DNA of 64,000 nucleotides from Lentisphaerota bacterium (GCA_021413965.1 JAIOPI010000030.1:1-64000); one strand, 5' to 3'. Shown: positions 1 through 9,400, counted from the first letter of the stretch. Program-made: numbers and translations. Notes: generated by a model not told the origin, from the letters alone.

Positions 1-1378
1 TCAGGCTGTTCGTCCAGCGCAGCAGGCCGAAGGCTTCGGCGCTCGCGGTGCCCGAGACGGTGATGGTGGTCACGTCGTGCGCCACGGCGACCCCGCTGGT
101 CGGGCTGGTGATGGCCAGCGCGGGCAGCGGCACGCGGTAGACACTCACGGCGGCGCTGGCGGACTGCTGCACGATGTTGGTTCCCGTAACCGTGATAACG
201 TTGGTGCCGAGGGCCAGGCCCACGCCGGTGATTGTCCAGTTCGTGGCCGCCGGGACTGACCCCGTCGCCCCCGTGAGCGCGTTTGTCCAGCGCAGCGAGC
301 CAGCCACATAGGTGTTGGCGACGCCTGCCAGATTGAGGGCCGTGGTCGTGTCGGGAACATTCAAGGTGGACGGGGGAACCGTGATGGACAGCGTCGGCGG
401 CAGCACGCGGTTGATCGACACGTTCTTGCTGTTGACCTGGCCCACGGTGTTGGAGCCGCTCACGGTAATGGTGTTCACCCCGACGCCCAGGCTGATGCCC
501 GGGATGCTCCAGTTGGTAGCGGCCGGGATCGTTCCCTGCAGGCCGGTCAGGCTGTTCGTCCAGGCGATCAACTCCACCACGCCCAGATTGGCGGTGCCTT
601 GCACGGTATAAGTCGAGACGGATTCCGTCACGGCGAGGTCCTGCGCCGGGTTCGTGATCGTGATGATCGGCGGAATCGGGTCGCCCGTGACCCGAATGTC
701 GTCGAACGCGGCCTCTTCGTCCGGGCTGTTCATGTACAGGATGACGCGAACCTGCAATCCCGTGCCGAGGCCGGACACGTTGGCTTGAAAATCCTGGAAG
801 GTGCGCGTCAGCTGGGTCCCGTCACCGATGCCATCCTTGTTCGTGTCTTCCCGCAGATACCCCGAACTCGCCGGACCGCGGAACACCGACACATTGGTCC
901 AGGCGCTGCCATCGAGGGCCGTCTGGAGGATCATGTAGTCACTGCTTTCGAATGGCGTGCCGCCGTATGCCGCATCGCGCCCGATTGCCAGTGCCCACGT
1001 GGCGCGCAGGTTCTGAAACCCGCGCACGTCCAGAGCGCGCACGGTCACACGGCACTCGCCGGGCCCATCGAAATCGGTGTCTTCTCCCGCCCAGAAATTG
1101 GTGCCGTGCAGGTTCAGCAGCGTGAGGCCCATGCTGAAGTCGCCGTTGGTGCCGCGCTTGAAATATTCGTCAATGAAAGGATCACCGAGGCCGTGCTCGC
1201 CCAAGACAACGTAGTTCGTGCCGTCTGAGGCTTGTTCGAAATTCTCCTGGGACAGGCTCAGGGCAAGCCCGCGGCCGGGGGCGAGTGCCAAGGCGCATGC
1301 GCTGGCCAGGAGGGCCAATCGGCGTACGCGTGACGGGGAGAAGGCGCGGACGGACAGGCGACAAATCAGTGATGGCAT
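1..1378 (-). CDS. Secreted protein with tandem 91-residue Ig-like repeats (3' end outside window)
   Basis: The frame is open from the ATG at 1378 down to base 1, giving 459 codons with the C-terminus beyond the window. The N-terminus has an arginine-rich n-region and a hydrophobic stretch (LALLASACALALA), a signal peptide. Residues about 45-230 form a putative jelly-roll/carbohydrate-binding-like region containing FDDIRVTGDP. Ig-like beta repeats follow, each carrying ITxP, WTNxLTG, PAATNW and GxNxITVxGxN. The repeat period is exactly 273 nt (91 aa): the WTN-encoding segment recurs at bases 8, 281 and 554, and a 17-nt stretch is identical at 1-17 and 547-563. A GGAG ribosome site lies 6 nt before the ATG. 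It is likely a cell-surface or exported adhesive or glycan-binding protein; no catalytic motif is visible. Confidence 0.82.
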   Translation of the reverse strand, partial: MPSLICRLSVRAFSPSRVRRLALLASACALALAPGRGLALSLSQENFEQASDGTNYVVLGEHGLGDPFIDEYFKRGTNGDFSMGLTLLNLHGTNFWAGEDTDFDGPGECRVTVRALDVRGFQNLRATWALAIGRDAAYGGTPFESSDYMILQTALDGSAWTNVSVFRGPASSGYLREDTNKDGIGDGTQLTRTFQDFQANVSGLGTGLQVRVILYMNSPDEEAAFDDIRVTGDPIPPIITITNPAQDLAVTESVSTYTVQGTANLGVVELIAWTNSLTGLQGTIPAATNWSIPGISLGVGVNTITVSGSNTVGQVNSKNVSINRVLPPTLSITVPPSTLNVPDTTTALNLAGVANTYVAGSLRWTNALTGATGSVPAATNWTITGVGLALGTNVITVTGTNIVQQSASAAVSVYRVPLPALAITSPTSGVAVAHDVTTITVSGTASAEAFGLLRWTNSL

Positions 1379-1404
1379 GCAATGCTCCAGTAGTTATCCT
1401 TAAG

Positions 1405-1434
1405 ATTGTACCCCGTGTACCCGCGCCAAGTCAA
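1405..1434 (-). promoter_or_regulatory. Sigma70-like promoter for the Ig-repeat gene
   Basis: On the minus strand TTGACT (1434-1429) and TACAAT (1410-1405) are separated by 18 nt. The predicted start of transcription leaves a leader of about 20-25 nt that contains the GGAG ribosome site for the ATG at 1378. The match to consensus is good (5/6 and 5/6). Confidence 0.6.
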
Positions 1435-1543
1435 AGCGCGACACGCGTGGCCGCCATAGAATGGGCTTGTTGGGGAGCGGGGCCGTACGCTAGCGTATCC
1501 GCCTTCGCGCCAGAGGCGCGGCAGGGGATCGTCGCGGGACACC

Positions 1544-2416
1544 ATGAACATCAGCGGACATACCAAGCCTTACGCCGTGCTGGGACACCCCATTGGGCAC
1601 ACGCTCTCGCCGGTCATGCACAATGCCTCGTTCCAGGCGCTGGGGCTGGACGCGCTGTATCTGGCGTTCGACGTGCACCCGGACCGCCTGCTGCCTGTGC
1701 TGGCGTCGATGCGAGAGATGGGGTTTGGTGGCGTGAACCTCACCGTGCCCCTCAAGGAGGTCGCCTTTCGCGGCCTGACGGGGCTGGGCGAGTCCGCCCG
1801 CCAACTGGGCGCCGTCAACACGGTCGAATTTTGCGCGGACGGGACCATGCGAGGGCACAATACGGACGGCCACGGATTTCTGACCGCCGTTGTCGAGGCC
1901 TTTGGCGAGGGGGTTGCCGGCAAGAAACTGTTTGTACTCGGTTGTGGGGGCGCCGGTCGCGCGGTGGCGCTGGCGGCCGCGTCCGCAGGGGCCGGATCGC
2001 TCGCGCTGGCTGACGTCGAATCGGAGCGGATACAGCGGCTGGCAAAAGACGTGAGGCAGGCCTTTCCCGCCTGCGCCCTGACGTGCGTGGAATCGGGGGC
2101 GGACTCCTGGGCGATGGCGAGCCGGGCGGCGGGACTTGTGGTGCAGTGCACGCCGGTAGGCATGAAGCCCACGGATCCCGCCCTGCTGGGGCCGGAAGCC
2201 TTTCGCCCCGGGCAGATGGCGTTTGACTTGGTCTACATGTTTCCCAAAACCACGTTTATGCAGGCCGCAGAGGCGGGGGGCGCGCGTGCCAGCAACGGGT
2301 TGGGCATGCTGCTACACCAGGGCGCGCGGGCATTTGAGATATGGACCGGGAGCACGGCCAATGTGGTGGCCATGCGCAAGGCCCTCGAGCACGCGGTCTA
2401 CGGCACGCACGCCTGA
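1544..2416 (+). CDS. aroE: Shikimate dehydrogenase (NADP+)
   Basis: Reduces 3-dehydroshikimate to shikimate in cytosolic aromatic amino-acid synthesis. The 290-residue length is slightly longer than typical. The shikimate-binding segment GHPIGHTLSPVMHN lies at 14-27. The catalytic lysine is in NLTVPLKE (Lys71) and the partner aspartate in NTDGHGF (Asp108). The nucleotide-binding loop GCGGAGRAVAL starts near residue 134. The C-terminal helix region has GLGMLLHQGARAFEIW, typical of AroE. There is no strong Shine-Dalgarno; the start was chosen because the conserved N-terminus begins about ten residues later. Prepilin peptidase follows 41 nt downstream, so the two may be cotranscribed. No other shikimate-pathway gene is nearby. 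Confidence 0.95.
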   Translation: MNISGHTKPYAVLGHPIGHTLSPVMHNASFQALGLDALYLAFDVHPDRLLPVLASMREMGFGGVNLTVPLKEVAFRGLTGLGESARQLGAVNTVEFCADGTMRGHNTDGHGFLTAVVEAFGEGVAGKKLFVLGCGGAGRAVALAAASAGAGSLALADVESERIQRLAKDVRQAFPACALTCVESGADSWAMASRAAGLVVQCTPVGMKPTDPALLGPEAFRPGQMAFDLVYMFPKTTFMQAAEAGGARASNGLGMLLHQGARAFEIWTGSTANVVAMRKALEHAVYGTHA

Positions 2417-2457
2417 ACAGCCGGTGTCGGTTTGGATGCGGAAAGGCAAGGGCGGTC

Positions 2458-3348
2458 ATGGCAACCCCGATGGAGCAGGTTCTGGGCGCGTGGAACATCT
2501 TCTTCTCCGCACTGGTTCTCGTGTGGGGAGCCTGCGTGGGCAGCTTCCTGAACGTCTGCATCTATCGCATTCCGCGTGAACTCTCCGTCGTCCGCCCCCG
2601 GTCGCATTGCCCGCACTGTGAGCGTATGATCCCATGGTATTTCAATGTGCCTGTCCTCAGTTTTGTGATGCTGCGCGGGCGCTGCGCCTATTGCCACAAG
2701 TCCATTTCACCGCGCTACGTGTTGGTCGAAGTGCTGGTGGCGGTTCTGTTTTGGCTGGCGTGGGAGCAGTGCAGCTATATCGGGGACCGGCCGCCGCTGG
2801 GGCTCATGCCGCAACCGCACCTGGCGCTCGTGCCCGTCTACTGGTTGATCGTCAGCGGCCTGGTCTTGGGAACGTTCGTGGACTTCGAGCATCTGATCAT
2901 CCCCGATCGAGTCACCTTGGGCGGGATCGTGGCGGGGCTGCTTTGCAGCGCCGCCGTCCCGGCGTTGCATGCACAGTCCACGGTACTTGGCGGCGTGATG
3001 CAAGGTGCGCTGGGGATGGCCTTGGGGTGGGGGACGCTGTGGCTCGTCTCGGTGCTCGGGCGCCTGATCTTTCGCAAGGACGCCATGGGGTTTGGTGACG
3101 TCAAATTGCTGGGGGCCATCGGCGCTTTCCTCGGTTGGCGTGCCGTGCTGTTCACCATCATCCTGTCTTCTTTCATGGGGTCCGTGGCGGGAATTTCCAT
3201 GGTCGCGGTGGGCCAGAAGCAGATGCAGAGCCGCATACCCTATGGGCCTTACCTGGCCCTGGCCGCCATCCTCTGGATGTTCTGGGGCCCGCTCTGGTGG
3301 GATGCCTACCTCAATCTGATGACGCCCGTTCATCCCTACACGCTGTAG
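2458..3348 (+). CDS. Type IV prepilin peptidase / N-methyltransferase (PilD/GspO family)
   Basis: Inner-membrane aspartyl protease that removes the short leader of type IV pilins and type II secretion pseudopilins and usually N-methylates the new end. The protein has 296 residues. A GSFLNVCIYRIP motif (28-39) is followed by two CxxC pairs, CPHC (51-54) and CAYC (76-79), a zinc site found in most PilD enzymes. The catalytic aspartates lie in VDFEHLIIPD (Asp142) and in GFGDVKLLGAIGAFLGW near residue 207. About seven further hydrophobic segments follow. The frame is open upstream to 2341 inside aroE, but the ATG at 2458 gives the normal N-terminus. No pilin or secretion ATPase genes lie beside it in this window. 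Confidence 0.93.
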   Translation: MATPMEQVLGAWNIFFSALVLVWGACVGSFLNVCIYRIPRELSVVRPRSHCPHCERMIPWYFNVPVLSFVMLRGRCAYCHKSISPRYVLVEVLVAVLFWLAWEQCSYIGDRPPLGLMPQPHLALVPVYWLIVSGLVLGTFVDFEHLIIPDRVTLGGIVAGLLCSAAVPALHAQSTVLGGVMQGALGMALGWGTLWLVSVLGRLIFRKDAMGFGDVKLLGAIGAFLGWRAVLFTIILSSFMGSVAGISMVAVGQKQMQSRIPYGPYLALAAILWMFWGPLWWDAYLNLMTPVHPYTL

Positions 3349-3386
3349 ATGGACCGCCCCGCCGCGCGAGGCGCCTGCTTTTCTTA

Positions 3387-3415
3387 TTGGATCGCACCGG
3401 CGCCTGCTGTATCCT
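3387..3415 (+). promoter_or_regulatory. Sigma70-like promoter upstream of the 3467 gene
   Basis: TTGGAT (3387-3392) and TATCCT (3410-3415) are separated by 17 nt. It sits about 50 nt before the chosen ATG, in the gap after the prepilin peptidase gene. Confidence 0.4.
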
Positions 3416-3466
3416 AGCGTCGTAGCGAACTGCATGCCGCCAATAGGTTTGTCCTTGAAGACGCAT

Positions 3467-4156
3467 ATGAACATACGGGCTGTCGCCGCCGCCATCCTGC
3501 TGACGGGGACGTCGCTGGCCGTGGCGCGGCAGGATTTCACGTATTACAGCGTGATTCTGCAGCGCAAGCCCTTTGGCGAACCCGCGGCCGCTGCCGTTGC
3601 GGCGCCCGTCGCCGCCCAGGTGGCCCCGGCCGACTCCTTCGTCAAGAACCTGCGTCTGTGCGCCATTACCGAGAACGCTGCCGGCATTCGCGTGGGGCTG
3701 ATCGACCTGGCAAGCAAGCCGCCGCGCAGCTACTTCCTCTATGTGGGTGACACGGAGGATAGTATTGAACTGGTCAAAGCCGATTATACCACGGAACGGG
3801 CCCTGTTGCGTAAGGGGAGCGAGGAATACTGGCTCTCCATGGATGCCACCGGCGGCGGTGGGGGTGGGGCCAGCGCTTCGCCCGGTTCCGAGGTGACAAC
3901 CATCGCGGCCGCTGGCTCACCCGCTTCCCGCCGGACATCCTACGCGGAACGCCTCCGGAAGCGCCGCGAAGCCGAAGAGGCCCGCTTAAGGGAGTTGGAA
4001 GCGCAGCCCAAGCTGACACCGGAAGAGCTGGAAAAGACGTTGCAACAATTTCAACTCGACGTCATCCGCCGAGGCGAGCCGCCACTGCCGATTCCACTGA
4101 CGCCGGAAATGGACGAACAGCTGGTTGCGGAAGGGGTTTTGCCGCCTCAGGAGTAA
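3467..4156 (+). CDS. Exported hypothetical protein, possibly pilus/type II secretion related
   Basis: A 229-residue protein with an N-terminal signal peptide or anchor (AVAAAILLTGTSLAV). It continues with FTYYSVILQRKPFGEP, an Ala/Val/Pro-rich linker, a compact domain (about 55-120, including LRLCAITENAAGIRVGLID), a glycine-rich linker and a charged C-terminal helix rich in RLRKRREAEEARLRELE (about 165-190). The layout of a short membrane anchor, linker and small periplasmic domain resembles the GspC/PilP type of secretion or pilus linker, and the prepilin peptidase lies just upstream. That link is inference; no family motif is certain. An alternative start lies at 3434. It is followed by a terminator at 4255. 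Confidence 0.65.
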   Translation: MNIRAVAAAILLTGTSLAVARQDFTYYSVILQRKPFGEPAAAAVAAPVAAQVAPADSFVKNLRLCAITENAAGIRVGLIDLASKPPRSYFLYVGDTEDSIELVKADYTTERALLRKGSEEYWLSMDATGGGGGGASASPGSEVTTIAAAGSPASRRTSYAERLRKRREAEEARLRELEAQPKLTPEELEKTLQQFQLDVIRRGEPPLPIPLTPEMDEQLVAEGVLPPQE

Positions 4157-4254
4157 GCGATTGGCGTGAAAAAACACTTGAGGCCTGCAGGCACGCGACG
4201 TACCATATGACTGCAACCATGTACACAGGGCACCATGTTGGCAAAGCGGCTCAG

Positions 4255-4278
4255 GCCGAGCAAACTCGGTATTTTTTT
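4255..4278 (+). terminator. Rho-independent terminator after the 3467 gene
   Basis: GCCGAG / CTCGGT form a 6-bp stem (one G-U pair) closed by a CAAA tetraloop and followed directly by TATTTTTTT. It lies 100 nt after the stop codon and just before the promoter of the next gene. Confidence 0.75.
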
Positions 4279-4281
4279 CCG

Positions 4282-4310
4282 TTGACCCGCGTGGGTTGAT
4301 TGCCTATAGT
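4282..4310 (+). promoter_or_regulatory. Strong sigma70-like promoter for the 4356 gene
   Basis: TTGACC (4282-4287) and TATAGT (4305-4310) are spaced by 17 nt. The leader to the ATG is about 40 nt and carries the GGAGGGG ribosome site. The terminator immediately upstream insulates it from the previous gene. Confidence 0.7.
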
Positions 4311-4355
4311 TAGGGTAGTTTGATAGAGAACGTGTCAAACGTACGGAGGGGTAAA

Positions 4356-5024
4356 ATGAAGCGCAGTGTATTGGGCATGTGCGGAGTACTGTTGGCGGCG
4401 GTGGTGATGGCAAAGGCTGACGTCACTAGCGTCAACGTTGTTGGATTCAACAAGTTTACGTTCGAAAAGGGCAAGTTGTACCTCGTGGCAACGGCCTTTG
4501 AGGACATTGACGGAAAGACCCTGAAGACATCGGACGTGATTGGCACACAGCTGCCGATCGGTTCGCAGATTTTCTGGTACAAGAATCCGCAGGAAGGCTA
4601 CAAGACGGACACGCGTGTCGGTTCCAACTGGGGCACCAACATCGTGTACCACGGCTTCATGGGATTCTGGGTGAAAGTAAACCCGACGGCCGCGCTGGCC
4701 TCGTACGATGTCGTGTTCAAGGGTCAGGTCCCGATGGAGAGCACGGTCTCGAACGTGGTCGTGAGCGGGCTGAACATGCTGGGCTTCCCCTACACGGCCG
4801 ATGTTGCCTTCACGAACACGGCACTGTATAACCTCGGACGCCCGTCGGATCAGATGATTGTCTATGACCCGGTTGCCGGGTATACGACGTACACGCGGTT
4901 GGGCGGCGGCTGGGGTGCCACGGCCAAGGCGCTGGTGATCAAGCAGGGGCAGGGGTTCTGGTACAAGAGCACGACGAACTCGCCGCTGCTGGATGTCGAA
5001 GCCCGTCCGTATCCGAAGAACTGA
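4356..5024 (+). CDS. Secreted small protein with internal duplication (unknown function)
   Basis: A 222-residue protein. A signal peptide (MKRSVLGMCGVLLAAVVMAKA) is followed by DVTSVNVVGFNK and two related halves. The first has GSQIFWYKNPQEGYKTDTR and GFMGFWVK; the second has DQMIVYDPVAGYTTYTR and GQGFWYKS, so an ancestral domain of about 90 residues appears duplicated. A strong ribosome site (GGAGGGG) decides the start at 4356 over the upstream in-frame ATG at 4320. The gene has its own promoter and a terminator upstream, so it is a monocistronic or leading unit, probably well expressed. From memory, similar small exported proteins with an N-terminal VNVVG motif occur in Verrucomicrobiota and Kiritimatiellota; the function is not known. 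Confidence 0.75.
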   Translation: MKRSVLGMCGVLLAAVVMAKADVTSVNVVGFNKFTFEKGKLYLVATAFEDIDGKTLKTSDVIGTQLPIGSQIFWYKNPQEGYKTDTRVGSNWGTNIVYHGFMGFWVKVNPTAALASYDVVFKGQVPMESTVSNVVVSGLNMLGFPYTADVAFTNTALYNLGRPSDQMIVYDPVAGYTTYTRLGGGWGATAKALVIKQGQGFWYKSTTNSPLLDVEARPYPKN

Positions 5025-5084
5025 TCTGATCTGCAGGTGGGATTCATCTGATCGGTTGTGACGCAGTATAAGGAGTTGGCCTCA

Positions 5085-5723
5085 ATGAAGTTCAGAAATT
5101 GGCTGCTGGCAGGAGCGGTCTTGTGCGCAAGCGGCTCTGTCGCAATGGCAACGGCGATCAACTTCAACTTGGAAGCATCTTGGGAAATGTTCCAGTCCGA
5201 TGGGACAACGTACATCCCGCAGGATGCGTTCTATCAAGTGTGGTGGTCGCCCACTCAGGACTACGCCGACACAGCAGACCAGACTGGCGCTTCGCCTGGC
5301 CAACTGGATCCGGCGACGGCGCTCCTGACGAAGGGCAGCGGTCCCTCGCTCTACGGGGACTACGTCCTCCGCTCCGGAGCGGACATGCCGCAGGCAGGCA
5401 GCTGGGGTGGCAGTGACGCGTACCAGCGCTATGAGACCACAGACGTTGGCGGCGCACAGCCCTCGAGCGGCTTTGTGTATGTATACGTCTATGACTCCAA
5501 CACGCCGACCGTGGGATCGTCCTACATTCGCAGTCAGATCTATCCGTTGCCGGCCACGACGTGGTCGGATCCGGATAATCCATTGCTGACGCCCCCTACG
5601 ATCGACTTGGCGCCAGAGCAGCCCGCCCTGATGGGGACGCATTTTGTTGTGCCTGAGCCAGCCTCCATGGCGCTCTTCGGTATCGGCATGCTGACCATTG
5701 CCGCGCGTCGTCGTCGCAAGTAG
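5085..5723 (+). CDS. PEP-CTERM sorting-domain protein
   Basis: A 212-residue exported protein. The N-terminal signal peptide is LLAGAVLCASGSVAMATA. The C-terminus is a textbook PEP-CTERM signal: VPEPASM, a hydrophobic segment (ALFGIGMLTIAA) and the basic tail RRRRK. Such tails are cut by an exosortase (EpsH/XrtA family) during delivery to the surface or matrix. The mature region is rich in Tyr, Asp, Pro and Gly and has no recognised enzyme motif. AAGGAG lies about 10 nt before the ATG and decides the start over an upstream in-frame GTG at 5058. No exosortase lies in this window. A clear terminator follows. Confidence 0.88.
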   Translation: MKFRNWLLAGAVLCASGSVAMATAINFNLEASWEMFQSDGTTYIPQDAFYQVWWSPTQDYADTADQTGASPGQLDPATALLTKGSGPSLYGDYVLRSGADMPQAGSWGGSDAYQRYETTDVGGAQPSSGFVYVYVYDSNTPTVGSSYIRSQIYPLPATTWSDPDNPLLTPPTIDLAPEQPALMGTHFVVPEPASMALFGIGMLTIAARRRRK

Positions 5724-5761
5724 GTCTGGTAGCTAGGTCCGTTCGTTAACACGTTCAAGGT

Positions 5762-5795
5762 AGGCCCCGATAGCAATATCGGGGCCTGTCTTTTT
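5762..5795 (+). terminator. Rho-independent terminator after the PEP-CTERM gene
   Basis: An 11-bp perfect stem, AGGCCCCGATA / TATCGGGGCCT, closes a GCAA tetraloop and is followed by GTCTTTTT. It lies 38 nt after the PEP-CTERM stop codon and ends 20 nt before the next start. Confidence 0.92.
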
Positions 5796-5814
5796 CAAGA
5801 GGTGAGTCATTGCT

Positions 5815-6411
5815 ATGCGCATCCCGGCTTTGTTCCTCCTTCTCGGTCTTCTTGCTCCCGTTCTCTGTCTGGCTGACGGTTCCGCCCCCGCGTCTCCGAG
5901 CACCATCCATCTGATCGTTTCCGCACCCTCGGATCCCGCGTGGCCGGAGCGCATCGCCAGGCATGTCGAAGAGACGCTCTCCGTTCCCGTGATCGTGACG
6001 GTGCAGACCGGAGCGCCATCCGCAACCGCCGCTTTTCAATGTTGTCAGTCGTTGGCGACCGAGCCAGAACCTCGTCAGCTCCGCGTCTGCCTGGTCTTCG
6101 GTGTGACGCCGCCGTCACGGGTCGAAATCGCCTGTGAGATTAAGCCGGAACAACAGTGCGCCACCGTGTGGGCAGATGGGTTGAAGCCTGGCGCGCAGAC
6201 GGCCTCTCCTCAGGACGCCGAAACATGGCTCATGCGCGTCGACAAGCAGGTCACCTATGCGACCGGCCGCCTGTTGGGGCTTCAGCCCTGCGGATTCCTG
6301 CTGTGCGTGATGCACGCCTCGGCCACCCTGGAGGACGTTGATCTGAAGGCCCCGAACCTGTGCCCGCCCAGCCGGGAAGCGTTACCTTCACCGCCCGCCA
6401 TCATGGAGTAG
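5815..6411 (+). CDS. Exported archaemetzincin-like protein lacking the zinc site
   Basis: A 198-residue protein with a signal peptide (ALFLLLGLLAPVLCLA). The C-terminal third reads like the archaemetzincin core: where the family has HExxHxxGLxHC, this protein has YATGRLLGLQPC (148-159). The family's CVM...LE.D.K.P..C pattern then continues as CVMHASATLEDVDLKAPNLC (164-183). All three zinc histidines are replaced (Tyr148, Arg152, Pro158), as is the catalytic Glu (Ala149). Three of the four structural cysteines remain (159, 164, 183); the fourth position is Ser186. I infer a non-catalytic, exported relative of a normally cytosolic metalloprotease family. The frame is intact, so this is not a decaying pseudogene. 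It follows the PEP-CTERM terminator, so it needs its own promoter; I see none clear. Confidence 0.7.
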   Translation: MRIPALFLLLGLLAPVLCLADGSAPASPSTIHLIVSAPSDPAWPERIARHVEETLSVPVIVTVQTGAPSATAAFQCCQSLATEPEPRQLRVCLVFGVTPPSRVEIACEIKPEQQCATVWADGLKPGAQTASPQDAETWLMRVDKQVTYATGRLLGLQPCGFLLCVMHASATLEDVDLKAPNLCPPSREALPSPPAIME

Positions 6412-6442
6412 CCACGACCCTTTTGAGTTGTAAGGGTAGGGC

Positions 6443-9400
6443 GTGCCGTGCTACGACGAACCCGATATGGAGACAGGCCGTCTTAGCAAGCAGGATGGAT
6501 TCATTGCGCTAGCCGTGGGCCTCTGCGCCTTCGTGGTCTACTGGCTGACGTTGGCAGTGGGTGCCTACCCGGGCGAGTTCTCGAGCGCGCTGGCGCAAGG
6601 CGCCGGCCTGTTTCCACGCCTGGCCCCCGACTACCCGGTCTGGTTTGGATTGGCGCGACTCTTGGGCACGCTCGCGCCGGTCAGTGGGGATGTGGCCCTG
6701 CCGCTGAATCTGGCCAGTGCCATTGCTGGCGCGGCGAGCGTCGGCCTGATGTACCATGTGGTGGCCACGCTCATCTTCGGCTCCACGCGAGTCGATGACG
6801 AGAACGAGCGCTATGCACGCTTTGCGGCACGCGCCGGCGCCCTCAGCGCCTCCCTCGCGCTGGCCTTCTCCGTTCCTTTCTGGGTCGTCGCCACGCGCAG
6901 CCACTGGGCGTCACTCCATGTGGCGATGCTGCTCCTCCTAGCCCACTGGTTTCTGCGCTTTGTCTTCCACCTCCGCCATCGCATCATGATCTTGTTCGGG
7001 CTCCTCTACGGAATCGGCATTGTTGAGTACCCGGGGCTCATCGTCTTTGCGCCCCTCTTTGCCGGCGTCTACCTGGCGCTCCTGTGGCACCGTGAAGCCC
7101 TCGAGTTCAAGGAGTGGGCCCCGGTCGCCTCAGTCGCCCTGCTCGCCGCCCTCGGGCTCTACGCGCTGGCGGCGTGGTCGTTTTACCAGACCCCGGGGTA
7201 TGTGCTGCGGGAACAGCAGGGATACTTCGACGTGCTGTGGAGCATGTGGCGGGACCAGTGGTACCTGCTGGCGCGCAGCCTGCCGGGGCAGGGCTGGCTC
7301 GTCGTCATCGTCTCCACCATCCTCCCTGCCGCTGTCGCGCTGATGATCTGCCGCCGCTCGCTGAATGCTGAGCATGACTGGACGTACTACCTGCTGCATA
7401 TTGTGCTCACGGCCCTGGCCGTCGCCGTCATGTTGAATGTGCGCTTCGCGCCGTGGCCGCTCCTCGGCTACCGCAGCTTTCTCGTCATGCCCTACGTGTT
7501 GGCGGGCGCGCTGTGGGGATACATCGTGGCCTACTGGATGCTGCTGCTGTCCCCCTGGAATGTGTTCAGCTCGCGGCCCACGGTCAGGCGCTTGCGCTAC
7601 GTGCTGGGCGTGATCGTGGCGCTGCTCGGCGTGGCGGTTCCCGGTTATGCCGCGGTGCGCAACCGGGTCAGTGCGGATGGCCAGTCATCCGCGTTTATCC
7701 GGCAGATTGCCGCTGAAGTCGTCCAGAGCCTGGCGGGGCGCACCTGGCTGCTGACGGATGGCACGCTCGACGGGGCCATCATGGTCGAGGCGCGCCGGCA
7801 GGGCGTGCCGGTCCGGCTCATTGATCTCTCGTCCGACAAGAATCCGCTGATGCGGCGCTACGCGGCAGGACTGTTCGACGACACGCGCCTGCGCAATGTG
7901 GGGCAGCTCAGCATTCACACCCTGGTTCGCACCTGGCTTGAACAGGACACGAACGTCATCAACCAGGTCGCCATCATGGGTGGCGCGGACTACTGGGTGG
8001 AAAGCGGGTTTCAGCCGGTCGTCAACAAGATGGTGTTCCTCGGGGCGCGGGCGCTGAACAACGTATCGGCCGATGCCTGCATGCGGGAGAACCGCGAGTT
8101 CTGGCGCCGACTCGAACAGATGCCGGCCCTGACGCAGGACAACGTGCGCAGCCCGCTCGATCCGTACCGGCGGCATGTCGTGCGGCACCTCGGCCTGATG
8201 GCCAACAACCTTGGCGTGCTGATGGAGGATCTGGGCCGGGTTCCGGAAGCGTATGAAGCCTACACACACGCGCGCACCATCGACCCGGGCAACGTCAGCG
8301 CGCTGATGAATCAGTACACGCTGATTCAGCACGGGTTCGCCGCCCCAGACGCGGAGGCGGTACGCAGCGCCTTGGCGGAGTTTGCCAAGGTCATCGCCGC
8401 CCGGCCTCCGCGCATCGGGGCGTTGTCACAGTACTATGGTTACGTGCGCTCGCCCACGGCCTTCGCGAATATGGGGTGGGAGTGGGCGCTGTCCGGCCAG
8501 CCGGAGCTGGCCGCGGCTGGCCTGCGGCGCGCCATGGGTCTGTCCCCCGAGAAAGGGCGTTCGCAGTTCAAACAGGCTCTCGCGGGCCTGTACATGATGC
8601 AGAACCAGGGCGACGAAGGCGAAACCCTCTTCTTCGAGCTGCTGGTTGAAAACCCCAGGAATCACGGGGCCTTGCTGGGCATGGCGCGCATCGAACTCGC
8701 GCGGGGCCATGCCGACAAGGCGCGCGAGTACCTGGAGCGCGCGGCACAGGCCGGGGTTCCGGACGTGCTGATGCGCATGGAGTGGGCCTCCTTCTACATG
8801 GGTACAGACGACTTGCCGCAGGCGAAGGATATCCTGCGCAAGCTGGTGGAGGAGAAGCCGGACCTGTTGCGCGCCTGGTCCATGATGACCGCCATCAACA
8901 TCCAGGAGCACGATGCCCTGGGACTCTACGACACCATCCGCCGGGTAAACCGGCTCAAGCAGGGAAACGAATTGCTGCTGGCCATCGCCAACGGCTACCT
9001 GGCCATTATGCAGGATGATCTGAGCACGGCCTCCTCCTCGTTTGAGAAGGCGCTCTCGCTGCGTCCGGACGATCCGCAGATCCTCGAGTGGGTCATCCGT
9101 CTGGATATCGTACAGGGCAGGCCGGAGCGGATGCAGTCCCGCCTGAGCCACTTGCTGCAGCTGGACCCCGGCAATGCGTTCGGCAATTACGCCATGGGCG
9201 CCATGCAGATGGACCGCCGCCAGTTCGATCTCGCACGCGATTCCCTGACCCGTAGCGTGGAAACCCAGCGGACGCCGGAAGCGCTCAACGATCTGGCCTG
9301 GCTGCTCCAGGAAAGCGGGCTGTACCAGGAGGCCGAACAGCATGTCCGCTCGGCGCTGGAACTGCGGCCGGGACTCTACCAGGCGTGGGATACCCTGGGC

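Noticed and set aside
2341..2457. Upstream extension of the prepilin peptidase into aroE
   Set aside because: The added residues are not similar to PilD enzymes and lie inside aroE; the ATG at 2458 gives the family N-terminus.
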